From an uncultured Odoribacter sp. (lineage in GTDB: Bacteria > Bacteroidota > Bacteroidia > Bacteroidales > Marinifilaceae): 64,000 nt of DNA. Positions 16,601 through 24,791 of the stretch are shown piece after piece. The DNA lies in NCBI GenBank assembly GCA_910588375.1, contig CAJUQA010000015.1, positions 1 through 64,000 on the forward strand, read 5' to 3'. Numbering within the stretch: the stretch's first letter is position 1; each line of letters opens with the position of its first letter. The translations under genes were made by a program, and so were the position numbers. Below the pieces are notes generated by a model. The model saw only the letters and a program-made list of their open reading frames with translations. It searched no databases and was not told where the DNA came from.

Positions 16601-17962
16601 TTACTCTGCCACACTTCTCACCTGGCCGTCAGCCAACAACGTCTCCAGCACATCCCCTGCTTTCACGTCTTTTGCCGAACGGACGGCCTTCCCGTTCAGC
16701 CGGGTAATGGAATAGCCCCTTTCCAACACATTCTTCGGATCCACATACTTCACCTTCGTCTCCGCCAATTCCAACACATGCCGGTCTTTCTCAAACCTAA
16801 CCTCACACTGCCGCTTTATCCTCTCCGCATAGCCCTGCATAGCCGAACTACTCCGATTAAAACCCTGTTCCACCCTGTTCTTCAACCGGGCACAGATAGC
16901 TCCGAACTTTCCCCGATGATTCAGCACAAACAACCGGGCTGCCTGTTCCGACTTATGGGAATACAACCGCAAACGGTTTGTATGACTGTCCAGCATCTGC
17001 TGCGTCATAGATTTCAAATCCACCGCCAACACCTGCTGACGGTTCTTTTCCCGCACAATCAAATCATTGGCTTCCGCCAGAAAATCCTCCTTCAATTCCT
17101 CCAGCCGGACTTCAAACTCCTGGAATCTCTCAATAAGAAAAGCAGCGGCAGCCGTCGGAGTTTTCACCCGCACAAACGCCACCCGGTCCACAATCGTTTC
17201 GTCCCGTTCATGCCCGATACCGGCAATCACCGGCAAAGGAAACTGCGCCACATTTGCCGCCATATCGTAAGTATCAAAACTCCCCAAATCCGCCTGTGCA
17301 CCGCCTCCCCGGATAATCACCACCACATCGAACAACTCCTCGTACTCATAAATCCGGTCCAAAGCCGCAATCACCGACTCCGTCGTCCTCTCCCCCTGCA
17401 TCACAGCAGGAAACAATTTCACATGAAACTTATACCCATAGGAATTATTTTGCAACTGGTCGAGGAAATCCCCCAGTCCGGCGGCAGTCGGAGAAGAAAT
17501 GACCGCCACATTCTTAGGCAAAAGAGGCAATTCCAGATTCCGGTTCATATCTATAATACCCTCCTCCTCCAAGTGCCCGATAATCTCCCGTCTCTTCCGC
17601 TCAATGTCCCCGATGGTAAACGTCGGGTCAATATCCTTTATATTCAGCGAAAAGCCATACAGTTCATGAAACACCACCTCCGCCTGTATCAACACCTTCA
17701 TCCCTTTTTCCAGGTGTCTTCCCGTCGTCGTCTCAAAATAAGGCTTCAACATACGATACGTGAACGACCAGATTGTCCCTTTCGCTACTGCCACCGGATT
17801 CTCCTCCCCCGCATGCTTATCCACCAACTCCAGATAACAGTGTCCGGAGCGGTTCTCCAACACGGAAGCAATCTCCGCCGCAATCCAAAGCGGTTCGGCA
17901 AACTGCTCTTTCAACACCTGCCGCACCCGGTGATTCAAATCAAACAAAGAAATAAAATCCAT
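16601..17962 (-). CDS. xseA: Exodeoxyribonuclease VII large subunit
   Basis: Catalytic subunit of exonuclease VII. The N-terminal OB-fold (about 1-100) includes PLWIAAEIASVLENRSGHCYLEL. The central nuclease core has VAVISSPTAAGLGDFLDQL, VVIIRGGGAQADLGSFD and PVIAGIGHERDETIVD, all family signatures. A long coiled-coil region (about 270-390) and a C-terminal DVLERGYSITRLNGK-type segment complete it. The length of 453 is normal. xseB follows immediately. Confidence 0.97.
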   Translation of the reverse strand: MDFISLFDLNHRVRQVLKEQFAEPLWIAAEIASVLENRSGHCYLELVDKHAGEENPVAVAKGTIWSFTYRMLKPYFETTTGRHLEKGMKVLIQAEVVFHELYGFSLNIKDIDPTFTIGDIERKRREIIGHLEEEGIIDMNRNLELPLLPKNVAVISSPTAAGLGDFLDQLQNNSYGYKFHVKLFPAVMQGERTTESVIAALDRIYEYEELFDVVVIIRGGGAQADLGSFDTYDMAANVAQFPLPVIAGIGHERDETIVDRVAFVRVKTPTAAAAFLIERFQEFEVRLEELKEDFLAEANDLIVREKNRQQVLAVDLKSMTQQMLDSHTNRLRLYSHKSEQAARLFVLNHRGKFGAICARLKNRVEQGFNRSSSAMQGYAERIKRQCEVRFEKDRHVLELAETKVKYVDPKNVLERGYSITRLNGKAVRSAKDVKAGDVLETLLADGQVRSVAE

Positions 17963-17971
17963 ACTCCCCCG

Positions 17972-18742
17972 TCAATTGTCTATAATCTGGAGATACACTT
18001 CCGGCTCGTCCGTAAAATTAGCCGGGTCAATGATTTTCTTTACGTCATTTTCCAAGCGACGTATCTGCGCGTCCTCCTGCAAATCGTCCTCCTGCTGACT
18101 TTCCGAAACACCCTCCTTATACATCCGCTCCCGTACCAGTTTCCCTGTCTCGTCATAATACCGCCACACGCCCTCTTTCACATTATTGCGATACTCTCCC
18201 TCCACACTCTTTTTCCCCTCATAACCATACGCCCGCAAAGCCCCCTGCAACTTCCCTGCAACAAAAGAAGTCTCAAACTTCAACTGCCCGTTATCATAAA
18301 ACACCTTCCACGCTCCATCCAATACCCCGGCCTTCCAGGTCTTGCTTTCCGCAACCTCACCGTTGGCATAATACTTAAACGACGTCCCGTCCAGCTTGTC
18401 TTCGCGATACTCCTCCCGCGTCAGCAACCGTTCCCCTTTCCGGTATTCCCATACACCCGTTTTCTTCCGGTTCAGGTACTTCCCCGAAGAAGTAAACTCA
18501 CCGTTTTTACTGTAAATCACAGCCGTTGTCTCTTCCCCGTCATAATTCAGCCGGGCTTTCATCTGCCCCGAGGGATAATACTGCACCACCTCGCCGACAG
18601 GCTGTTTCCCGACAAAATAACCTTTATAACGCAACGTCCCGTCCGGATAATAACTTTCTTTCAATTCCCCTTGCTGCGCATGGGCTGCCAGAGAACAACA
18701 GAGCAACCCGACCGACAACCATCCATATACATCCAATCGCAT
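17972..18742 (-). CDS. MORN-repeat (YwqK-type) exported protein
   Basis: A 256-residue protein with a signal peptide (WLSVGLLCCSLAAHAQ) and about nine MORN/YwqK-type repeats, seen as YYPDGTLRYKGYF, YYPSGQMKARLNYDG, YYANGEVAESKTWKAG, FYDNGQLKFETSF and YYDETGKLVRERM. Such beta-repeat proteins are often labelled 'YwqK-family antitoxin', but nothing here suggests a toxin partner. A periplasmic or outer-membrane binding role is more plausible. The tail (about 225-256) is acidic. It lies between xseA (9 bases) and engB (11 bases). Confidence 0.83.
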   Translation of the reverse strand: MRLDVYGWLSVGLLCCSLAAHAQQGELKESYYPDGTLRYKGYFVGKQPVGEVVQYYPSGQMKARLNYDGEETTAVIYSKNGEFTSSGKYLNRKKTGVWEYRKGERLLTREEYREDKLDGTSFKYYANGEVAESKTWKAGVLDGAWKVFYDNGQLKFETSFVAGKLQGALRAYGYEGKKSVEGEYRNNVKEGVWRYYDETGKLVRERMYKEGVSESQQEDDLQEDAQIRRLENDVKKIIDPANFTDEPEVYLQIIDN

Positions 18743-18753
18743 AACTTAACCTC

Positions 18754-19356
18754 CTATAGCTGAACCGTACGATTCAATTCGTCAATATAATCCAACACTT
18801 CCTCCCGGCCGAAACGCTTTTCGGAAGAAGTCACAAAAGCCAACGGCGTAGTCTCCCAGCTATCCAGCATCACCCGGTGATACTCATCGATACATTTCGC
18901 CCGCTGCGTAGCTGTCAATTTGTCCGCCTTCGTAAACACCATCACAAAAGGCACCCCGTTCTCCCCCAACCACTCCATAAACTCCAAGTCAATCTGCAAC
19001 GGCTCATGCCGGCTGTCCACCAACACAAACAGACAAATCAGATTCTCCCGTTTCAGGATATAATCCCGGATCAGCTTCTCAAATCCTCCCCGCTGAGCCT
19101 TCGACGTCCGGGCATAACCATACCCCGGCAAGTCCACCATATACCACTCCCCGTTTATCAGGAAATGGTTTATCAACTGGGTCTTTCCCGGCTTAGCCGC
19201 CGTCTTGGCCAAATCCTTCCGGTTGGCAAGCATATTAATCAACGACGACTTACCGACATTCGACCGGCCGATAAACGCATACTCATGCCTATCCGGTGCC
19301 GGACACTTCTTTACGTCCGGGCTACTCACAACAAATTCCGCTTTTCTTACCTCCAT
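18754..19356 (-). CDS. engB: Ribosome biogenesis GTPase EngB (YihA/YsxC)
   Basis: Essential GTPase needed for large ribosomal subunit assembly. G motifs are in order: G1 GRSNVGKSSLI (30-40), the switch region with KPGKTQLINHF, G3 DLPGYGYA, G4 TKADKL and G5 TSSEKR. The 200-residue length is standard. A strong promoter sits just upstream, so this is probably the first gene of the run toward dacB. Confidence 0.97.
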   Translation of the reverse strand: MEVRKAEFVVSSPDVKKCPAPDRHEYAFIGRSNVGKSSLINMLANRKDLAKTAAKPGKTQLINHFLINGEWYMVDLPGYGYARTSKAQRGGFEKLIRDYILKRENLICLFVLVDSRHEPLQIDLEFMEWLGENGVPFVMVFTKADKLTATQRAKCIDEYHRVMLDSWETTPLAFVTSSEKRFGREEVLDYIDELNRTVQL

Positions 19357-19384
19357 CCTCTTGCATTTTGAAATTATTCACCCA

Positions 19385-19413
19385 CAAAGATAAAAAAATC
19401 TCCCCTTTTCAAA
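19385..19413 (-). promoter_or_regulatory. Promoter of engB
   Basis: The minus strand reads TTTG (19410-19413), 17 bases, TATCTTTG (19385-19392), about 28 bases before the start codon. Confidence 0.7.
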
Positions 19414-19731
19414 GTAATCCAACCATATACACAAGCAAACATAAAATATCGGGAATTATAACCGGAAGACTTAACCTCTACGGGACAAACCTTGTCTTTC
19501 CTTACCTACAGAAATAGAGAATTATCGGAAAATACAGTTACTCCAACCCCGTAATCAGAAGAGCACTTTGTCTTGTTTTGTAAAAATCTGATAAATAGTG
19601 ATTTATTTTTCTATCCAGCATATTTTGTCCGTTTTTCCAAGATTTTCAAGTCCCATACATTATCTCCAAAAGGAAGAAAACCTCCCCTTTCAACCTTTTT
19701 CAACCCTTCAACTCTTTCTACCTTTTATCAA
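19414..19731. other. Gene-free stretch between engB and the ATPase gene
   Basis: AT-rich with no convincing ORF. Near 19690-19730 it contains a pyrimidine tract (CAACCTTTTTCAACCC-type) that recurs at other gene ends in this window (about 12563 and 58772). No clear terminator hairpin was identified. Confidence 0.4.
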
Positions 19732-21051
19732 TTACATATCCTCCATCGACAAACCCTTGTAAATGATTGAATATCCATTGAACTCCCCCGTGGCACGCAG
19801 AAAAACAGCCGCTTTCTCCTCCAACACTTCCCTATCGATATTTCCGGCTTTACGCTTCACCTCAAAAAACGCTGCCTCCCCTTCCAACTCATTCTCGGCG
19901 ACGAGGTCAATCTCGTTTTCTCCCTTGCGGTCCCACCAGCTTCCGATACGGGTATAGCGGTGCTCCCCTATCAACACACGCTTAAAATAGCGTTCCAGCA
20001 TAAGCCCGCTGAAAGTCTCGTAATCGCGATTGACGATAGTCTTTACACTCTCATAATTCTCGATTTCGAGCATATAGCTGTACTTATAAATAAAACGGAA
20101 CCAAAACGTGAAAAAATTGTCTTCTATCGTATAGCGCACATTCTTCGTAGAACTTTTCTCAAACAACGGCTGTTTTTTAGTAATAACCTCATACTCCTTT
20201 TCCAGCTTGGTAAGATAACCGCCAATCTCCCTCCCGACAATACTTTCAATCTCCGAGCGTGAAGTCTTCCCCCGGGCAATGGCGGAGAGTATAGAAAAAT
20301 AAACACCGTAATCCTTGCCAAACTCCTCGATAAGAATCGCCTTGCCTTCCCCCAAAAAGATAGAATCGGCCTTGATAATCTGATGGAGCATCTTCGCCTT
20401 GGTCGTTGCCCCCGCATCCACAAGCAATTGGACATACTTCGCCACTCCGCCCGTAAACGAATACAACGCCAACAGGTCTTCGGCCGTATAGCCGTGATTA
20501 TACTCCGACAGGATTTCTTTCAACACGGCGGGAGCAAACGGACGTACGGTCATAAAACGCGTCTGGCGGTTATACAGCGGTTCCTTCTTATCCTTGAATA
20601 TCTTGGTCATCATGGAATAGATAGAGCCGCAGACAATCAGATTCATCCGGGCTTTCGGGCTATACATATCCCAAATGCGCTGCATATCACTGTAAACCGA
20701 CTTATTCACGCGGAAAAACTCCTGAAACTCATCAATAAAAAGCGTCATGGGCTGCTCGACAGAGAGTTTCATCAAGTACTCAAATATTTCGGCAAAACGT
20801 TCTGCTTTGCCCACCGTCGGAACCCCCAGCTTATTCTCAATTTCGAGCCGATAATCCTCACACAGTTCCCCCTCGGCCTTACGGCCAACGAAGAAATAGA
20901 GTATCGGTTCATCCTCATACGCCTTCCATACCAGCGCCGTCTTTCCGATACGGCGGCGTCCCGTAACCACCGTAAACTGGGCATTCTCTTTTGCCATACT
21001 GCGGATTTCGCGTAGCGAGGCGATTTCTTCCGCTCTATCGAAAAATCTCAT
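19732..21051 (-). CDS. AAA+ ATPase with C-terminal DUF234/nuclease-like domain
   Basis: A 439-residue member of the 'archaeal ATPase' STAND-like family common in Bacteroidales. Walker A is GRRRIGKTAL (31-40) and Walker B is TLFIDEFQEF (about 100-110). A winged-helix part follows (SRSEIESIVGREIGGYLTKL). The C-terminus (about 350-420) has an acidic-lysine pattern, ENEIDLVAEN ... FFEVKRK, like the PD-(D/E)xK nuclease core found in DUF234 members. The substrate is unknown: some relatives are linked to mobile elements and defence, but nothing adjacent supports that. It is a solitary gene with a strong promoter and two tandem palindromes at the transcription start. Confidence 0.8.
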   Translation of the reverse strand: MRFFDRAEEIASLREIRSMAKENAQFTVVTGRRRIGKTALVWKAYEDEPILYFFVGRKAEGELCEDYRLEIENKLGVPTVGKAERFAEIFEYLMKLSVEQPMTLFIDEFQEFFRVNKSVYSDMQRIWDMYSPKARMNLIVCGSIYSMMTKIFKDKKEPLYNRQTRFMTVRPFAPAVLKEILSEYNHGYTAEDLLALYSFTGGVAKYVQLLVDAGATTKAKMLHQIIKADSIFLGEGKAILIEEFGKDYGVYFSILSAIARGKTSRSEIESIVGREIGGYLTKLEKEYEVITKKQPLFEKSSTKNVRYTIEDNFFTFWFRFIYKYSYMLEIENYESVKTIVNRDYETFSGLMLERYFKRVLIGEHRYTRIGSWWDRKGENEIDLVAENELEGEAAFFEVKRKAGNIDREVLEEKAAVFLRATGEFNGYSIIYKGLSMEDM

Positions 21052-21072
21052 ATTCCAGATTATTTAAAAGTT

Positions 21073-21103
21073 CCGAAACAGCCGTTTCGGAAACAGCTGT
21101 TTC
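21073..21103. promoter_or_regulatory. Two tandem palindromes at the ATPase transcription start (candidate operators)
   Basis: GAAACAGCCGTTTC (21075-21088) and GAAACAGCTGTTTC (21090-21103) are near-identical dyads with 15-base spacing. They lie between the -7 element and the start codon, where a bound repressor would block transcription. No regulator gene is adjacent, so autoregulation by the ATPase or control by a distant factor are both possible. Confidence 0.6.
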
Positions 21104-21110
21104 TCTACCG

Positions 21111-21141
21111 CAAAAATAAAGCGGATTTTCCGAACAGCAAA
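21111..21141 (-). promoter_or_regulatory. Promoter of the ATPase gene
   Basis: The minus strand reads TTTG (21138-21141), 19 bases, TATTTTTG (21111-21118), a full consensus match. Confidence 0.75.
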
Positions 21142-21187
21142 ACATTCGTGGAGATTTTGGCAGCAGCAGTCTTTAGCAAAGGATACG

Positions 21188-21243
21188 AAAAAAGGGACAG
21201 TCTAACAACAAAGCACACTTCATTCGTAAACAGCCCCTTTTTT
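21188..21243 (-). terminator. Possible terminator after the BACON operon
   Basis: AAAAAAGGG pairs with CCCTTTTTT across a long loop of about 38 bases. It is the only hairpin candidate between the lipoprotein stop and the ATPase promoter. The large loop makes it doubtful. Confidence 0.35.
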
Positions 21244-21331
21244 ATTCATACTGCTAAAAAGAATAGCCAAAAGCTTATAAATAATCCCGTTATAACTGCC
21301 TAATAGTATTTTGACTATTATATCTACAATA

Positions 21332-23548
21332 CTATTTCACGCCCAACTGAAAAATCATTGAAACCATATCATAATCATTCTTTACCACGACCTTCAAGTC
21401 AGAACCATCCCAACTTTCAGGCACAGATTCCAATATTAACGAATCCGTAGTAGCTCCTCTCACTGCTGGAAAACTAAAACTATCATCCACCAATAAAGAC
21501 CATGCACCATTTACTTTACGATACCATTCATAAGATAACGGTGCTACCCCCATTGCTCTTACAGCAAAATAAACATCCTTTCCAGGGGCAATATTTCTCG
21601 GATTTTTGGAATGACTCACAATCATCAAATCATAAGCCTTCAATCGTACATATCGACTACATACCTCCTCACAAGCTTCATCACAATACCCGCACACCTT
21701 CACCATTATATCCTCCTCCTGAAATTCAGGAATCCATGTTAGCACACACGTATCACTTTCCGACTCAAAATTCCCTTCTGAAAATTCCAAACCGTCAATT
21801 GTCCATTTATAATGTCCATTTTCAATATCATACCCTTCTGGTGAAGACAACACGGCACGTAAGGCGATTTTCTGACCACGACAATACCAACCATCAATTT
21901 TATTTGTCGGGTCTGTATCCGGGATAATTCCCTCATCCATTATCAAATCAGCCGTAATATCAAAACACCCTTTCACTCCTAACTGAAAAACTATTGAAGC
22001 CGTATCATAATTATTCTTTACCACTACTTTCAATTCAGAAGCATCCCAACTTTTAGGCACAGATTCCAATATTAACGAATCCGTAGTAGCTCCTCTCACT
22101 GCTGGAAAACTAAAACTATCATCCACCAATAAAGACCATGCACCATTTACTTTACGATACCATTCATAAGATAACGGTGCTACCCCCATTGCTCTTACAG
22201 CAAAATAAACATCCTTTCCAGGAGCAATATTTCTCGGATTTTGGGAATGACTCACAATCTTCGGTTTTGTATCCCAATCATAAGCCTTTAGACGTACATA
22301 TTGACTACATACTTCATCACAAGCTCCATCACAATACCCGCATACCTTCACCACTATATCCTCTTCCTGAAATTCAGGAATCCATTTCAGCACGCAAGTA
22401 TCAGTCTCTAACTCAAAATGCTCTTCCGACAATTTCAAACCGTCAATTGTCCATTTATAATGTCCATTTTCAATATCATACCCTTCTGGTGAAGACAATA
22501 CGGCACGCAAGACAATTTGCTGACCACGACAATACCAACCATCAATTTTACTTGTCGGATCTGTGTCCGGAACAAGCCCATCTTCCATAAATAAGGCAAT
22601 TTCAGCATCAAAACATTCTCCAGTATCTGTTTTTTGAGCATACTGATTAATGTACAACGTATCAGACAATACGCTATTTTTAGCATTTATAGAAATAACA
22701 GCATTCCTATTATAACCACTTTCATTTTTTTCTACTAAAAACAATATTTTATCCGTCCGTGAACTCCTGTTTTTCAATTGAGTAACCCATAAAATCGTCT
22801 CTGGAATATAAATTTCATAATCAATATTTGTCCTTAATTCAACAATAATAATCCCACCTTCCATAGAAAGTTCATAACTATCCTCCATTAGGATCAATTG
22901 TTCCTTGAATTCCGACTGATAGACCCAAACGGTGTCACTCAGAGAATTGCCCGAAAAAACGATATAACCTGACCGACTCTGATTTTTTTCATTCTTTGAA
23001 ATCGTAAAATCGTAACTCCTCGTTGTTACAGCACGGGTATTCGGAGAGGAAATTATCCACGATTGAAACTCCTCCGGTATCGTCACCTCATAAGTTATGT
23101 TACTTTTTATCTCAATGGAAATTCTCTCCCCTTCTTGCTCCACCTCGAATTTATCCTTACTTAATATGATGGCATTTTTTCCTTTCTGTGTCACCCCCAA
23201 TACCTCCGTCTTATCGCCCGCCTTGACGGTCAGGTTCGTATTGCGATCCTCCATGCCGCTGTATTTGTCAGTCATCACAGTAACAGTCGAATTACCCATT
23301 CCACTACAAAAGTCCGTCTCACACCAATCGTCACCGTTTTCTATAGTCCAATCACCGCTGCAAGAGACCATAAACGTCTTTTTCCCTCCTGTCGCCTCAA
23401 ATACAATATCTGAAACAGAAAGTTCCAATGTCACATCTTTCGAAACATTTGGTTTCTTCGAATCATCACCCTCCACATCGGAGTCGCTAAAACATCCTGC
23501 AAACAATATTAAAGACAGAATCAAATAAAATATCTTTTTCATAATCAT
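21332..23548 (-). CDS. BACON-domain surface lipoprotein with duplicated Ig-like modules
   Basis: A 738-residue predicted lipoprotein (hydrophobic leader, lipobox LFAGC near residues 15-19). Residues about 40-310 hold three BACON-type repeats closely similar to those of the lipoprotein at 10673 (shared EDRNTNLTVKAGDKT, FQSWI.S.P.TR, YIVFSGNS). Residues about 315-738 are two nearly identical modules of about 210 residues (KIDGWYCRGQ..., YSPEG-type turns, four conserved Cys, and an Ig-like PGKDVYFAVRAMGVAPLSYE). It lacks the FGE-fold variable domain. It probably sits on the cell surface and binds glycans or proteins through these domains. It follows the DUF4469 gene by 118 bases and shares its invertible promoter. 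Confidence 0.82.
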   Translation of the reverse strand: MIMKKIFYLILSLILFAGCFSDSDVEGDDSKKPNVSKDVTLELSVSDIVFEATGGKKTFMVSCSGDWTIENGDDWCETDFCSGMGNSTVTVMTDKYSGMEDRNTNLTVKAGDKTEVLGVTQKGKNAIILSKDKFEVEQEGERISIEIKSNITYEVTIPEEFQSWIISSPNTRAVTTRSYDFTISKNEKNQSRSGYIVFSGNSLSDTVWVYQSEFKEQLILMEDSYELSMEGGIIIVELRTNIDYEIYIPETILWVTQLKNRSSRTDKILFLVEKNESGYNRNAVISINAKNSVLSDTLYINQYAQKTDTGECFDAEIALFMEDGLVPDTDPTSKIDGWYCRGQQIVLRAVLSSPEGYDIENGHYKWTIDGLKLSEEHFELETDTCVLKWIPEFQEEDIVVKVCGYCDGACDEVCSQYVRLKAYDWDTKPKIVSHSQNPRNIAPGKDVYFAVRAMGVAPLSYEWYRKVNGAWSLLVDDSFSFPAVRGATTDSLILESVPKSWDASELKVVVKNNYDTASIVFQLGVKGCFDITADLIMDEGIIPDTDPTNKIDGWYCRGQKIALRAVLSSPEGYDIENGHYKWTIDGLEFSEGNFESESDTCVLTWIPEFQEEDIMVKVCGYCDEACEEVCSRYVRLKAYDLMIVSHSKNPRNIAPGKDVYFAVRAMGVAPLSYEWYRKVNGAWSLLVDDSFSFPAVRGATTDSLILESVPESWDGSDLKVVVKNDYDMVSMIFQLGVK

Positions 23549-23574
23549 TCTTTAAGTTATTCTTATCCTTATCA

Positions 23575-23666
23575 CTACGAGCGTAGGAGGGTGTCTCCTA
23601 CGCTCTGAGGGGAAAGGGTCCTACGCCCGTAGGGGATAGTCCACTACGGACGTAGGGGACACTACC
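23575..23666. repeat. Four 23-bp tandem palindromic repeats between the DUF4469 and BACON genes
   Basis: Units start at 23575, 23598, 23621 and 23644, exactly 23 bases apart. Each begins with a dyad of the form CTACGnnCGTAG (the second copy is degenerate) followed by GGGGA-like spacer sequence. It fills the gap between the DUF4469 stop and the lipoprotein start, so it is inside the operon transcript, as RNA hairpins or as a DNA-binding array. It is not a CRISPR, because there are no unique spacers. Confidence 0.75.
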
Positions 23667-24416
23667 CTAATTCTGCTCTTCCGGTTCTGGAACGTTCAGC
23701 ACCTTCTCAAAACGCGACGTGCGCGACTGTTTCAGCACGCTGTTGCTGGATGAGAACTGTGTGGTCACCTCCAGATAGTAATCGCCCGGCGCCAATTTCG
23801 GCACCCGGAACGATAATGCGGAAGGATTGTTCACCGTCAGACGGCGCATATCCACAGCAACGACACTGTTGTCGTCCACCCGGATGAAACGGATGCCGTT
23901 ACCCTCGTTCTCTCCTGCAATCTGAATGTTACGTCCCTTGACGCTCACCACTTCATCGGGAGTAATCACCCCATTCAGCTCACCCGTCCACGTATCCGTC
24001 ACGCCTGAAATCTCCGGACCGGCAGAAGATATGCCCAACACTTCCACCCCCACCTCTTTCACTCCCTCACGCAATGCCGCACTCAATTGAAAATTTACGC
24101 CCACTTTGTGCTTTTTCTCGTCAAACGTCTCGTTCTTGTCACGCCACACACCCGATACGCTGGGATAAGCGTAAAACACGCCAGTACCCACACTAAATCC
24201 GGCAAGCAGTTTGTTACGGATGATACGGTCGCCCCGGTTGAGAATGTCAACAAGGGTTTCCAATTGAAATTCAGTACCTTCCGCCTGCAACGCCTTGGCG
24301 ATGTCTTCGGTGGTAACCATATTGCCCGCCTTCACCTTCAGTGTGAAATCGTTAGGGTCTTCCGTCAGCGGATTATCCACCAACCAACCCTGCCAAAATG
24401 TAGTCTTCTTTGCCAT
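23667..24416 (-). CDS. HU-like domain / DUF4469 protein
   Basis: A 249-residue protein with two parts. Residues about 1-125 look like the HU-type DNA-binding-like domain found in Bacteroidales accessory operons (FWQGWLVDNPLTEDPNDF, EDIAKALQAEGTEFQLETL, VGVNFQLSAALREGV). Residues about 130-235 look like the DUF4469 Ig-like fold (VSVKGRNIQIAG, FRVPKLAPGDYYLEVTTQFS). It has no signal peptide. Such proteins are widespread beside surface-lipoprotein genes and their role is unknown. It is the first gene of a two-gene operon behind candidate invertible promoter C. Confidence 0.75.
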   Translation of the reverse strand: MAKKTTFWQGWLVDNPLTEDPNDFTLKVKAGNMVTTEDIAKALQAEGTEFQLETLVDILNRGDRIIRNKLLAGFSVGTGVFYAYPSVSGVWRDKNETFDEKKHKVGVNFQLSAALREGVKEVGVEVLGISSAGPEISGVTDTWTGELNGVITPDEVVSVKGRNIQIAGENEGNGIRFIRVDDNSVVAVDMRRLTVNNPSALSFRVPKLAPGDYYLEVTTQFSSSNSVLKQSRTSRFEKVLNVPEPEEQN

Positions 24417-24507
24417 AATGTCTTTTGTTTTATGTTAAATACTATCTCCCTGACACTAAAAGCATTACCAATCGAAGCCACGTTTAAAAACTCCTATTTA
24501 TACCACA

Positions 24508-24678
24508 AAAAAAACGTTCCTTTTTTTGGTGAAAAAAAAGAGGGGATAAAACTAAAAGGGAATGAAATGTGAATATTTTATAAAATTTTGAAAATAAAAG
24601 CGTTGCAGGTCGATTAATTTTTTCTACATTTGCGATTGTGTAGTGGAAAAAGTTCACCAAAAAAAGGAACGTTTTTTT
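24508..24678. promoter_or_regulatory. Candidate invertible promoter C (DUF4469 / BACON operon)
   Basis: Two inverted repeats of 26 identical bases (24508-24533 and 24653-24678), with A7 and T7 arms around opposite cores CGTTCC and GGAACG, enclose 119 bp. Inside, a plus-strand promoter reads TTG (24603-24605), 19 bases, TACATTTG (24625-24632). It points right to the terminator at 24748-24773, away from the operon starting at 24416. After inversion it would drive that operon. The repeat family is the same as in segments A and B, but the core differs. Confidence 0.7.
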
Positions 24679-24747
24679 GGGAATACACCTCTCTAAAACA
24701 CACTTACACTTTAAGTTATACTACAGATATAACTAACAAACAAAAAA

Positions 24748-24773
24748 AATCCACTCCTCAGGAGTGGATTTTT
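24748..24773. terminator. Bidirectional terminator between segment C and the helicase gene
   Basis: AAATCCACTCCT pairs with AGGAGTGGATTT with T-rich flanks on both sides. It serves the helicase gene (minus) and would also stop transcription from promoter C in its present orientation. Confidence 0.88.
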
Positions 24774-24791
24774 CATATAGACTGACGTCCG

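Noticed and set aside
17773..17955. Plus-strand 60-residue ORF within xseA
   Set aside because: Antisense to a conserved region of xseA, proline-rich shadow, no start context.
16778..18763. A 661-residue plus-strand open frame opposite xseA and the MORN protein
   Set aside because: It lies antisense to two well-supported genes, is rich in His/Arg/Leu as expected of a reverse-frame shadow, and shows no family motifs.
23575..23666. CRISPR array
   Set aside because: Units are contiguous 23-bp repeats with no unique spacers and no cas genes.
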